Shown piece by piece: positions 52,352-60,888 of a DNA stretch of 64,000 bases; the stretch's first letter is position 1; every line of letters begins with the position of its first letter. The position numbers and the translations under genes are program-made. The notes under the pieces are model-generated. The model was not told the DNA's origin and made no database searches. It saw nothing but the letters and a program-made list of their open reading frames with translations. Origin of the DNA: Pseudomonas izuensis (lineage in GTDB: Bacteria > Pseudomonadota > Gammaproteobacteria > Pseudomonadales > Pseudomonadaceae); contig NZ_WTFT01000050.1 in assembly GCF_009861505.1 (NCBI RefSeq), forward strand, positions 1 through 64,000, in the 5' to 3' direction.

Positions 52352-53338
52352 TCACTGCAAGTGTGCATGCAGGCGGCGGGCGGCTTCCTGACCGCTGAGC
52401 CAAGCCCCTTCGACACGTCCGGACAGGCACCAGTCGCCACAGGCATACAGCCCCAGGTCGGCATCGGCCAGCGTGCCCCATTCATGACTGCTGTTCGGGC
52501 GGGCATAGAGCCAGCGGTGGGCGAGGCTGAAGCTCGGCGCGGGCATGGAATCGTGCAACAGTTCGGCGAAGGCACCGTGCAATTGCTCGATGACCGCTTC
52601 CTTGGGCAAGTCGATGTGCTGCCGGCTCCAGGCGCTGGTGGCGTGCAATACCCAGGTGTCGAGCGTGTTGTCGCGCCCCGGTTTACTGCGGTTGCGTGCC
52701 AGCCAGTCCAGCGGACTGTCTTGCACGAAGCAGCCTTCCATGGGCGTATCCAGTGGGGTTTCGAAACCCAGTGCGACCGCCCAGGTAGGGTCCATTTTCA
52801 CGCCGGCGGCGGCACCGGCGAGCTTCGGTGCAGAAGCCAATAATGCGGTTGCTTGCGGCGCCGGTGTGGCAATCACCACGTGACTGAATGGCCCATGGGT
52901 GAAGCCTTCGGCGTCCTGCAGGTGCCAGTGCTCTTCACCGCGATAGACCTCGGTGATCCGGCAGGCGAAATGCACTTCGAGGTCGCCGATCAAGGCGCGG
53001 GTAATGGCACTCATGCGAGGCGTGCCCACCCAGCGCGTCTGCTCGTCCGGCGACATGCTGAGCTGGCCGCCATGGTAGGTGTACAACTGCGGGGTCCATT
53101 CGGCGACCCAGCCGTTGGCTTGCCAGCGCTGGACTTCGGTGACGAAGCGGCGGTCGCGGGCCGTGAAATATTGCGCGCCCATGTCCAAGGCACCCGCATC
53201 GCTGCGTTTGCTCGACATGCGTCCGCCACTGCCGCGGCTTTTATCGAAAAGTTGCACGACATGCCCCGCATCTGTCAGGGCTTGTGCGGCTGAGAGTCCG
53301 GCAATGCCGGTGCCGATGATTGCGATAGGTACAGTCAT
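52352..53338 (-). CDS. Bacterial renalase (FAD-dependent oxidase)
   Basis: Small FAD amine-oxidase-fold protein, 328 residues from ATG 53338, with GAGG eight bases upstream. FAD site GTGIAGLSAAQAL at 8-20, then FDKSRGSGGRMSS, the MDPTWAVALGFE strand, and the closing GDWCLSGRVEGAWLSG. It closely matches what I remember of the Pseudomonas renalase, which oxidises isomeric dihydropyridine forms of NAD(P)H. Its promoter has the same TGTACA pair as the phr operon. Confidence 0.85.
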   Translation of the reverse strand: MTVPIAIIGTGIAGLSAAQALTDAGHVVQLFDKSRGSGGRMSSKRSDAGALDMGAQYFTARDRRFVTEVQRWQANGWVAEWTPQLYTYHGGQLSMSPDEQTRWVGTPRMSAITRALIGDLEVHFACRITEVYRGEEHWHLQDAEGFTHGPFSHVVIATPAPQATALLASAPKLAGAAAGVKMDPTWAVALGFETPLDTPMEGCFVQDSPLDWLARNRSKPGRDNTLDTWVLHATSAWSRQHIDLPKEAVIEQLHGAFAELLHDSMPAPSFSLAHRWLYARPNSSHEWGTLADADLGLYACGDWCLSGRVEGAWLSGQEAARRLHAHLQ

Positions 53339-53358
53339 AAGGGCCTCGTTTACCTTTC

Positions 53359-53409
53359 TGTACAGACTACGCCGGGGTTGAAACCTGTACAATATTGTTT
53401 TTTGGTACA
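53359..53409 (-). promoter_or_regulatory. Promoter with paired TGTACA sites before renalase
   Basis: TGTACA at 53359 and 53386, GGTACA at 53404. The last two are again 18 bp apart. A minus-strand promoter reads TTGTAC (53392-53387), 17 bp, TAGTCT (53369-53364), with a TGTACA site making up the -35 element. Confidence 0.6.
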
Positions 53410-53535
53410 ACTTTTAGCGTTCTTGTTCCGACAGCTTGGCCTATTGTTAAACACAGAGCCTGCCCGATATCAAAGATCCCTTGCTTATAAAAATAGACTA
53501 GTGATCAGGGTAAAACGCCACGCGAGGAAGAAGTC

Positions 53536-54438
53536 ATGCACATATTGCTGACCGGCGGTACTGGTTTGATAGGACGTCAGCTCTGCCGGCACTGGTTGAG
53601 TCAGGGGCATCGCCTGACGGTCTGGAGCCGGACACCTGCAAAAGTCGCCAAAGTCTGCGGTGCTCAAGTGCGTGGTATCGCTCGTCTCGAAGACGTGGGA
53701 CAGGAGCCCGTCGATGCCATCGTCAATCTCGCCGGTGCACCGATCGCCGATCGCCCCTGGACCTCCAGACGCAAAGCACTGCTCTGGAGCAGTCGCATCA
53801 CCCTGACTGAAACCCTGCTCGCCTGGCTCGAAAGTCGCGAGCAGAAACCGCAGGTCATGATTTCCGGTTCTGCGGTCGGTTGGTACGGTGACGGCGGCGA
53901 GCGCGAGCTGACCGAAGACTCGCCACCGGTTATCGATGATTTTGCCAGCCAGTTGTGCATCGCCTGGGAGGAAACCGCCCAACGCGCTGAAGCCCTGGGC
54001 ATTCGGGTGATACTCATCCGTACCGGGCTGGTGTTGTCTGCCGAGGGCGGCTTTTTGTCGCGGCTATTGCTGCCGTTCAAATGTGGGCTGGGCGGGCCTA
54101 TCGGCAATGGCCGGCAGTGGATGCCGTGGATCCATATCAACGATCAAATCACCCTGATTGATTTTCTTCTGCATCGCAATGAAGCCAGCGGTCCATATAA
54201 TGCCTGCGCGCCGAAGCCGGTGCGCAATCGCGACTTTGCCAAAACGTTGGGCAGCGTGTTGCACCGCCCGGCGTTCATGCCGATGCCGGCACTGGTGTTG
54301 AAGGTCGGCCTGGGCGAATTGTCATTGTTGCTGCTGGGTGGCCAGCGGGCCATGCCGGCTCGTTTGCTTGATGCGGGTTTCACTTTCCAGTTCACTGATT
54401 TGCGCGCGGCCCTGGACGATTTGTCCGGCCGCCTCTGA
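53536..54438 (+). CDS. TIGR01777-family epimerase-like protein
   Basis: Atypical SDR protein, 300 residues: NAD(P)-binding LTGGTGLIGRQLCRHW at the N-terminus, NLAGAPIADRPWT and MISGSAVGWYGDGGE, then the C-terminal domain with PARLLDAGFTFQFTDLRAAL, all typical of the YfcH/TIGR01777 group. Function unknown. It precedes hemH by 13 bp and is divergent from renalase. Confidence 0.9.
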   Translation: MHILLTGGTGLIGRQLCRHWLSQGHRLTVWSRTPAKVAKVCGAQVRGIARLEDVGQEPVDAIVNLAGAPIADRPWTSRRKALLWSSRITLTETLLAWLESREQKPQVMISGSAVGWYGDGGERELTEDSPPVIDDFASQLCIAWEETAQRAEALGIRVILIRTGLVLSAEGGFLSRLLLPFKCGLGGPIGNGRQWMPWIHINDQITLIDFLLHRNEASGPYNACAPKPVRNRDFAKTLGSVLHRPAFMPMPALVLKVGLGELSLLLLGGQRAMPARLLDAGFTFQFTDLRAALDDLSGRL

Positions 54439-54451
54439 AATAGGACGTTGC

Positions 54452-55474
54452 ATGACCGATCACGCGTTGCTTCTGGTCAACCTGGGCTCACCTGCTTCCA
54501 CCTCGGTGGCGGATGTGCGCAGTTACCTCAATCAGTTTCTGATGGACCCGTATGTGATCGACCTGCCATGGCCGGTGCGGCGTCTGTTGGTGTCTTTGAT
54601 TCTGATCAAGCGCCCTGAACAGTCGGCCCATGCCTATGCCTCGATCTGGTGGGAGGAGGGCTCGCCCCTGGTGGTGCTCAGTCGACGCCTGCAACAGGCC
54701 ATGACTTCCCGATGGCATCACGGCCCGGTGGAGCTGGCGATGCGTTACGGCCAACCATCCATTGAGTCGGCACTGCTGCGCCTGGTAGCCCAGGGCTACA
54801 AGCGGATCACCCTGGCGCCGCTTTATCCACAATTCGCCGACAGCACGACGACGACGGTGATTGAAGAAGCCAGGCGCGTACTGCGCGAAAAGAAACTCGA
54901 CGTCCAGCTGTCGGTGCTCCAGCCTTTTTACGATCAGCCGGAATACCTCGATGCCCTGGTAGCGACGGCCAAACCCTACCTGCAACAGGATTACGATCAC
55001 TTGTTGCTGAGCTTCCACGGACTGCCGGAACGGCATTTGAAGAAACTCAACCCCGGCCACAGCTTCGAAGGCGGCGGCGATTGCTGCGCCGATGCGCCAC
55101 CGGAAGTCGTGGCGACCTGTTATCGCGGTCAGTGCCTGCGTACCGCAAAGGAGTTTGCCAAGCGCATGGGCTTGCCGGATGGCAAGTGGTCGGTGTCGTT
55201 CCAGTCGCGTCTGGGCCGCGCCAAATGGATAGAACCCTACACCGAGGCACGCCTCGATGAACTGGCCAAAAGCGGGGTGAAGAAAGTATTGGTGATGTGC
55301 CCGGCATTCGTTGCCGATTGCATCGAGACACTGGAAGAGATTGGTGATCGCGGGCTGGAGCAGTTCCGCGAAGCGGGGGGCGAGGAACTGGTGCTGGTGC
55401 CGTGCCTTAACGATGATCCGCAGTGGGTGCGGGCGTTGAGCACTTTATGTGAAAGGGCACCGTTGGCCCTTTAA
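54452..55474 (+). CDS. hemH: Ferrochelatase
   Basis: Inserts iron into protoporphyrin IX, the last heme step. 340 residues; LLVNLGSP start, SFHGLPERHLK with the catalytic His, and a later CPAFVADCIETLEEI metal-site segment. ATG 54452 has AGGA eight bases upstream. Neighbours suggest control of heme or photosensitive porphyrin load together with the photolyase cluster. Confidence 0.95.
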   Translation: MTDHALLLVNLGSPASTSVADVRSYLNQFLMDPYVIDLPWPVRRLLVSLILIKRPEQSAHAYASIWWEEGSPLVVLSRRLQQAMTSRWHHGPVELAMRYGQPSIESALLRLVAQGYKRITLAPLYPQFADSTTTTVIEEARRVLREKKLDVQLSVLQPFYDQPEYLDALVATAKPYLQQDYDHLLLSFHGLPERHLKKLNPGHSFEGGGDCCADAPPEVVATCYRGQCLRTAKEFAKRMGLPDGKWSVSFQSRLGRAKWIEPYTEARLDELAKSGVKKVLVMCPAFVADCIETLEEIGDRGLEQFREAGGEELVLVPCLNDDPQWVRALSTLCERAPLAL

Positions 55475-55477
55475 AAG

Positions 55478-55599
55478 CATCGCGGGCAAGTCGAATCGTC
55501 GCACCGCTTGCTCCCACAGGTCTCGCGTCGTTCCACAATGGTGAGATCGACACGAGCCTGTGGGAGCAAGCGGTGCGACGATTCGACTTGCCCGCGATG
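55478..55599. repeat. Perfect 42-bp inverted repeat, extended REP doublet
   Basis: Arms 55478-55519 and 55558-55599 are exact reverse complements. They have REP ends (CATCGCGGGCAAG and CTTGCTCCCACAG) but a 16-bp insert, TCGAATCGTCGCACCG, in each arm. It separates the convergent hemH and uraA and could end both transcripts. Confidence 0.9.
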
Positions 55600-55616
55600 G
55601 CGTCTTGGAGACCGGC

Positions 55617-56891
55617 TTAGATCAGCGGCTCTTCCGCCTTCTTGTGCTTCCAGCTGTCATTGCCCGGCAGGATCAGGTTCAGCGCAATCGCTACCACTGC
55701 GCACAGCGCGATACCTTTGAGGCCGAAGTCATCGGGGCCGGTGCCGGTACCGACGAGTACACCGCCAATCCCGAACACCAGGGTCACCGATACGATCACC
55801 AGATTGCGCGCTTCACCCAGATCGATCTTGTGGCGAATCAGCGTGTTCATGCCGACTGCCGCGATCGAACCGAACAACAGGCAGAGAATCCCGCCCATCA
55901 CCGGCACCGGAATGCTTTGCAGCAGCGCGCCGAACTTGCCGATAAACGCCAGGCTGATGGCGAAAATCGCCGCCCAGGTCATGATTTTCGGGTTGTAGTT
56001 TTTGGTCAGCATCACCGCGCCGGTCACTTCGGCGTAGGTGGTGTTGGGCGGGCCACCGAACAGGCCGGCTGCGGTCGTGGCAATACCATCGCCCAGCAAG
56101 GTGCGGTGCAGGCCGGGTTTCTTCAGGTAATCGCGACCGGTCACGCTACCCACGGCAATCACGCCGCCGATGTGCTCGATGGCTGGCGCCAGCGCCACCG
56201 GAACGATGAACAGAATCGCCTGCCAGTTGAATTCCGGCGCAGTGAAGTTCGGGATGGCGAACCAGGGGGCGGCGGCAATCTTCGCCGTGTCGACCACACC
56301 GAAGTAGAACGACATGCCAAAACCCACCAGCACGCCGGAAATGATCGGTACCAGGCGGAAAATGCCTTTACCGAACACGGCGACGATCAAAGTGGTCAGC
56401 AATGCCGGCATCGAGATCATCATCGCCGTCTGGTAGTGAATCAGCTCGGAGCCGTCGCCAGCCTTGCCCATCGCCATGTTGGCGGCAATCGGCGCCATGG
56501 CCAGGCCGATGGAAATAATCACCGGGCCGATCACCACCGGCGGCAGCAGACGGTCGATGAAACCGGTGCCTTTGATCTTCACCGCAAGGCCGAGGAAGGT
56601 GTAGACGAAGCCGGCCGCCATCACGCCGCCCATGGTCGCGGCCAGGCCGAACTGACCCTTGGCGAGAATGATCGGGGTGATGAAGGCGAAACTCGACGCC
56701 AGGAACACCGGCACCTGACGGCCGGTGACGATCTGGAACAGAATCGTCCCCAGACCTGCGGTGAACAGCGCCACGTTCGGGTCGAGGCCGGTAATCAGCG
56801 GCATCAACACCAGGGCGCCGAAGGCCACGAACAGCATCTGTGCGCCAGACAGCACCGTGCGCCAGAGCGGATCGTTGAACTCATCCTGCAT
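55617..56891 (-). CDS. uraA: Uracil permease (NCS2 family)
   Basis: Inner-membrane uracil:proton symporter, 424 residues with about 14 helices. ATG 56891 preferred: AAGGA lies nine bases before it, whereas GTG 56897 is too close. Contains the NCS2 segments GGPPNTTYAEVTGAV and NWQAILFIVPVALAPAIEHIG. It is two bases downstream of upp, so salvage enzyme and importer are made together. Confidence 0.95.
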   Translation of the reverse strand: MQDEFNDPLWRTVLSGAQMLFVAFGALVLMPLITGLDPNVALFTAGLGTILFQIVTGRQVPVFLASSFAFITPIILAKGQFGLAATMGGVMAAGFVYTFLGLAVKIKGTGFIDRLLPPVVIGPVIISIGLAMAPIAANMAMGKAGDGSELIHYQTAMMISMPALLTTLIVAVFGKGIFRLVPIISGVLVGFGMSFYFGVVDTAKIAAAPWFAIPNFTAPEFNWQAILFIVPVALAPAIEHIGGVIAVGSVTGRDYLKKPGLHRTLLGDGIATTAAGLFGGPPNTTYAEVTGAVMLTKNYNPKIMTWAAIFAISLAFIGKFGALLQSIPVPVMGGILCLLFGSIAAVGMNTLIRHKIDLGEARNLVIVSVTLVFGIGGVLVGTGTGPDDFGLKGIALCAVVAIALNLILPGNDSWKHKKAEEPLI

Positions 56892-56893
56892 GG

Positions 56894-57532
56894 TCACGCG
56901 TCCTTCTGCTTGGTGCCGAAGATCTTGTCACCGGCATCGCCCAGGCCCGGGATGATGTAACCGTGTTCGTTGAGTTTTTGATCGATGGAAGCGGTGTAGA
57001 TGGTCACGTCCGGGTGAGCTTTCTCGACCACGGCAATACCTTCAGGCGCGGCGACCAGCACCATGGCGCGGATGTCCTTGCAGCCGGCTTTCTTCAACAG
57101 GTCGATGGTGGCGACCATCGAACCGCCGGTGGCGAGCATCGGGTCGATGATCATCGCCAGGCGTTCGTCGATTTCCGGCACCAGTTTTTCAAGGTAAGTG
57201 TGGGCTTCGAGGGTCTCCTCGTTGCGGGCCACGCCCACGGCGCTGACCTTGGCACCCGGGATCAGGCTGAGTACGCCTTCGAGCATGCCGATACCGGCAC
57301 GCAGGATCGGCACGACAGTGATCTTCTTGCCGGCGATTTTTTCCACCGACACGGTGCCGCACCAACCTTCGATATCGTAGGTTTCCAACGGCAGGTCTTT
57401 GGTGGCTTCATAGGTCAGCAGGGCGCCGACTTCCTGAGCGAGCTCACGGAAATTCTTGGTGCTGATGTCTGCGCGGCGCATAAGGCCGAGTTTGTGGCGG
57501 ATCAGCGGATGGCGGATCTCGAGGATGGGCAT
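56894..57532 (-). CDS. upp: Uracil phosphoribosyltransferase
   Basis: Converts uracil and PRPP to UMP. 212 residues; PRPP loop MIDPMLATGGSM and uracil-binding YIIPGLGDAGDKIFG at the end. First gene of upp-uraA, divergent from hpt. Confidence 0.96.
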   Translation of the reverse strand: MPILEIRHPLIRHKLGLMRRADISTKNFRELAQEVGALLTYEATKDLPLETYDIEGWCGTVSVEKIAGKKITVVPILRAGIGMLEGVLSLIPGAKVSAVGVARNEETLEAHTYLEKLVPEIDERLAMIIDPMLATGGSMVATIDLLKKAGCKDIRAMVLVAAPEGIAVVEKAHPDVTIYTASIDQKLNEHGYIIPGLGDAGDKIFGTKQKDA

Positions 57533-57697
57533 GGGGAAAGGCTCCGGCGGCGGGCAAAAAAACCGGCCTAGATTAATCTATCCGAGGGTGTTGTCCTATA
57601 GACATAGAGTACGTTAGTCCACAAACGCTTGATCTGGCCGTGCGGGATGCGTACCTTTGCCCGCTTTTCCGAAACCGACACCCCCCTGGAGAGCGCC

Positions 57698-58255
57698 ATG
57701 TCCGCTGATCTCGAGCATATCCGTCAAATCATGCGAGAGGCTGACTGCCTGTACACCGAAGCTGAAGTCGAGGCGGCCATCGCCCGCGTCGGTGCACAAA
57801 TCAACGATCAACTGGCGGACAGCAACCCGGTGGTGTTCTGTGTGATGAACGGCGGGTTGATTTTCTCCGGCAAACTGCTGACCCATCTGCACTTCCCGCT
57901 GGAAGCGTCCTACCTGCACGCCACCCGCTATCGCAACGAAACCAGTGGCGGCGAGCTGTTCTGGAAAGCCAAGCCGGAAGTGTCGTTCATCGACCGTGAC
58001 GTGCTGATCATCGACGACATCCTCGATGAGGGTCACACCCTGGGCGCGATCATCGATTTCTGCAAGCACGCCGGCGCGCGCAAGGTGCACACCGCCGTGT
58101 TGATCGACAAAGACCATGACCGCAAGGCTCGCCCGGACCTGAAGGCCGACTTCGTCGGTTTGCCGTGCATCGATCGTTACATCTTCGGTTACGGCATGGA
58201 CTACAAAGGCTACTGGCGCAACGCCAACGGGATCTTTGCCGTTAAAGGCATGTAA
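57698..58255 (+). CDS. hpt: Hypoxanthine-guanine phosphoribosyltransferase
   Basis: Purine salvage enzyme, 185 residues from ATG 57698. PRPP loop LIIDDILDEGHTL and the base-recognition end FVGLPCIDRYIFGYG. Back to back with upp, so purine and pyrimidine salvage share an intergenic region of 165 bp. Confidence 0.94.
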   Translation: MSADLEHIRQIMREADCLYTEAEVEAAIARVGAQINDQLADSNPVVFCVMNGGLIFSGKLLTHLHFPLEASYLHATRYRNETSGGELFWKAKPEVSFIDRDVLIIDDILDEGHTLGAIIDFCKHAGARKVHTAVLIDKDHDRKARPDLKADFVGLPCIDRYIFGYGMDYKGYWRNANGIFAVKGM

Positions 58256-58271
58256 TCCCAACGACCTATCC

Positions 58272-58365
58272 CCTGTGGGAGCAAAGCTTGCTCGCGATTG
58301 CGTCAGCACATTCACGATCAGTGAGTCAGACAGTCCGCCATCGCGAGCAAGCTATGCTCCCACAG
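58272..58365. repeat. REP doublet, TTGCTCGCGAT type
   Basis: Inverted arms 58272-58298 and 58339-58365 after hpt. Confidence 0.85.
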
Positions 58366-58406
58366 CTCCCATGCTAGAGTGCTCGGCCCCGTTTCCGGAG
58401 CCTGTC

Positions 58407-58892
58407 ATGAGCCTGTTGATTCGCAGCTGCGCCGCCCTGTTACTGACCCTCAGCCTGCCCTTGGCCGCCGCCCCGGCGCCAATGCACGCCCAGTTCCTGC
58501 CGCCGGATGACCTGACCCTGCGTGACGCGGAACCCGAGCAACAGCAATTGCTGCAAGTCACCGAGTATTCGGTGGTGGTCGGCAGTCAGCGACAGTCCAA
58601 CCAGCAGCCGATCCCGGTCACTTCGCCGCTGTTGATCCGCCTCAAGGGCAAAGCCCTGAACAAGGGTGCGACGATCAATCAGGTGCTGGTCAATTTCGAT
58701 GGCGAAAGCAAAAGCCTGAAAAAACCGGTCTACGACGACCAGAGCAAAACCCTGACGCTTTATTACCCGTTGGTTCAGTACCGGGTGGTGATCGACTTGT
58801 TGCGCAATGACACGGTGTATTGCCAGTTCCTCAGCTTCGCCAACGGCCATGTCTGGGCCGATCTGCACACCGGCAGCGTTCGTCCGCGTTGA
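58407..58892 (+). CDS. Exported protein of unknown function
   Basis: A 161-residue protein with a signal peptide (MSLLIRSCAALLLTLSLPLA, cleavage near APA). ATG 58407 has GGAG eight bases upstream; the longer frame upstream is REP sequence. The mature part is beta-rich and holds one cysteine. No known domain recognised. Conserved-looking neighbour of the next small gene. Confidence 0.78.
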   Translation: MSLLIRSCAALLLTLSLPLAAAPAPMHAQFLPPDDLTLRDAEPEQQQLLQVTEYSVVVGSQRQSNQQPIPVTSPLLIRLKGKALNKGATINQVLVNFDGESKSLKKPVYDDQSKTLTLYYPLVQYRVVIDLLRNDTVYCQFLSFANGHVWADLHTGSVRPR

Positions 58893-58955
58893 GTGCCGGG
58901 CCTGCGCAGGGGTAAACTGCCTGCCCCGTGAAATGTCTGCGAGCTGGAGTCGGCA

Positions 58956-59243
58956 ATGCGTAAAGATAAGAAACAAGTGATTGGTGACGAAATTGGCGAC
59001 GAGCAGATCAAGTTGTTCCTCGATTTCGAACCGGTCGACGCCACTTCGCCTTCGTTGCACAAGCTGATCAAGGCCTATCGTGGCCTGCGTATCGACGATT
59101 TCGAGCGTTTCCTGACGTTCTTCGTCGAGGCCGGTTACGACCTGAGTGGCAAGGATGAGCACGGCAATGACTTCGTTGCCCTGATCCAGGATCAACGCAA
59201 TGCGCCGGATTACATCGAGCTGATCCAGAAGGCTCGCGGTTAA
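58956..59243 (+). CDS. Small conserved protein, PA4642 family
   Basis: A 95-residue cytoplasmic protein opening MRKDKKQVIGDEIGDEQIKL. It has an acidic helical make-up with the SGKDEHGNDFVALI segment. Known only as a conserved hypothetical family of pseudomonads. Followed by a REP doublet and a terminator. Confidence 0.85.
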   Translation: MRKDKKQVIGDEIGDEQIKLFLDFEPVDATSPSLHKLIKAYRGLRIDDFERFLTFFVEAGYDLSGKDEHGNDFVALIQDQRNAPDYIELIQKARG

Positions 59244-59251
59244 TCCCGTTT

Positions 59252-59321
59252 CTGTGGGAGCAAAGCTTGCTCGCGATGGCGTCCTTGAAATCGCCATCGC
59301 GAGCAAGCTTTGCTCCTACAG
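59252..59321. repeat. REP doublet, TTGCTCGCGATGG type
   Basis: Inverted arms 59252-59279 and 59294-59321, loop of only 14 bases, so it may fold as one hairpin. Confidence 0.85.
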
Positions 59322-59332
59322 AAAGGCAAAAG

Positions 59333-59367
59333 AAACGCCCCGCCCTCAATGAGGGCGGGGCGTTTTT
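59333..59367. terminator. Bidirectional terminator between PA4642-like gene and mqo
   Basis: AAACGCCCCGCCCTC, a short loop, GAGGGCGGGGCGTTTTT. The stem is perfect and has A and T tracts for both convergent genes. Confidence 0.93.
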
Positions 59368-59379
59368 ATTGGCGCTGGA

Positions 59380-60888
59380 TCAAGCGTAGCTTTCGGTTTC
59401 GCTACTGGCTTCAACCAGTTCCAGTGCGACGTTGTTCTGCGCATTGATCTTGCGATACAGCGCAGCGTCGGTTTCCAGGACTTTCTCCCGAGCCGGGAAG
59501 ATTTCCGCCAGTTTGGCGGCCCATTCGCCTTTGGCCTTGCCCGGGAAGCATTTTTCGATCAGTTCCAGCATGATCGAAACGGTCACCGACGCACCTGGCG
59601 ACGCACCCAGCAGGGCGGCAAGGGAGCCGTCCTTGGCCGCGACCAATTCGGTACCGAACTGCAGGACGCCGCCTTTTTTCGGGTCTTTCTTGATGATCTG
59701 CACCCGTTGGCCGGCCACTTCCAGGCGCCAGTCTTCGGCTTTCGCTTGCGGGTAGAAGCGACGCAGGGATTCCAGGCGTTGCTCCATCGATTGCATCACT
59801 TCGCTGACCAGGTATTTGGTCAGGTCCATGTTGTTTTTCGCCACGGCCAGCATCGGGCCGATGTTGCCGGCGCGAACCGACATCGGCAGGTCCATGAAGG
59901 AGCCGTGCTTGAGGAACTTGGTGGTGAAGCCCGCATAGGGTCCGAACAGCAGGGATTTCTTGCCGTCGACGACGCGGGTGTCCAGGTGCGGTACGGACAT
60001 CGGTGGCGAACCGACGGCAGCCTGGCTGTACACCTTGGCCTGGTGATGCTTGACCACTTCCGGGTTGTCGCAACGCAGCCACTGACCACTGATCGGGAAG
60101 CCGCCGAAGCCTTTGCTCTCCTCGATGCCCGAAGCCTGCAGCAGCGGCAAAGCCGCGCCGCCAGCGCCGAGGAAGACGAATTTGGCATCTACTTCGCGGG
60201 TGTTGCCGCTGTTGACGTCCTTGATGCTGACGGTCCAGCCGCCGTTGCTGCGCTTCAGGCCGGTCACGCGCTTGCAGTACTTGACCTGGGCATCGGGTGC
60301 GCTGGTCAGGTGCTTGAGCAACTGGTTGGTCAGGGCGCCGAAATTGACGTCGGTACCATTGATCACGCGGGTGGCCGCGAGGGTTTCGCCAGGATCGCGC
60401 CCCGGCATCATCAGAGGCATCCACTCGGCCATCTTGGCCTTGTCTTCGGTGTATTCCATGTCGGCGAAGGCGTGGTGCTTATGCAGCACGTTGAAGCGTT
60501 CCTTGAGGAAGGACACGCCGCTGTCGCCCTGCACGAAACTCAGGTGTGGCACCGGACTGATAAACGATTTGCACGAGCCGAACGTGCCTTTCTTGGTCAG
60601 GTACGACCAGAACTGCTTCGACACCTCGAACTGGGTGTTGATGTGCACGGCTTTCTTGATGTCGACGGTGCCATTGGCAGCCTGCGGCGTGTAATTCAGC
60701 TCACACAGGCCGGCGTGACCGGTACCGGCGTTGTTCCATGGGTTGGAACTCTCCGCGGCACCGGAATCCATCAGCTCGACGACTTCCAGCTTGATCGCGG
60801 GGTCGAGCTCTTTGAGCAGTACGGCGAGGGTGGCGCTCATGATGCCGGCCCCTACCAGTACTACGTCGACTGCTTCGTTATGCGCCAT
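59380..60888 (-). CDS. mqo: Malate:quinone oxidoreductase
   Basis: Membrane-associated FAD enzyme oxidising malate to oxaloacetate with electrons passed to quinone. 502 residues; VDVVLVGAGIMSATLA FAD site at 8-23, NPWNNAGTGHAGLCELNYTPQ near 50-70, and LGASPGASVTVSIMLELIEK near 440. Single gene. The gap after its start is long (see 60889-61624). Confidence 0.96.
   Translation of the reverse strand: MAHNEAVDVVLVGAGIMSATLAVLLKELDPAIKLEVVELMDSGAAESSNPWNNAGTGHAGLCELNYTPQAANGTVDIKKAVHINTQFEVSKQFWSYLTKKGTFGSCKSFISPVPHLSFVQGDSGVSFLKERFNVLHKHHAFADMEYTEDKAKMAEWMPLMMPGRDPGETLAATRVINGTDVNFGALTNQLLKHLTSAPDAQVKYCKRVTGLKRSNGGWTVSIKDVNSGNTREVDAKFVFLGAGGAALPLLQASGIEESKGFGGFPISGQWLRCDNPEVVKHHQAKVYSQAAVGSPPMSVPHLDTRVVDGKKSLLFGPYAGFTTKFLKHGSFMDLPMSVRAGNIGPMLAVAKNNMDLTKYLVSEVMQSMEQRLESLRRFYPQAKAEDWRLEVAGQRVQIIKKDPKKGGVLQFGTELVAAKDGSLAALLGASPGASVTVSIMLELIEKCFPGKAKGEWAAKLAEIFPAREKVLETDAALYRKINAQNNVALELVEASSETESYA

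Noticed and set aside
55452..55473. Hairpin AAAGGGC/GCCCTTT across the hemH end as a terminator
   Set aside because: It lies within the last codons and has no T run. The following 42-bp inverted repeat is a better candidate.
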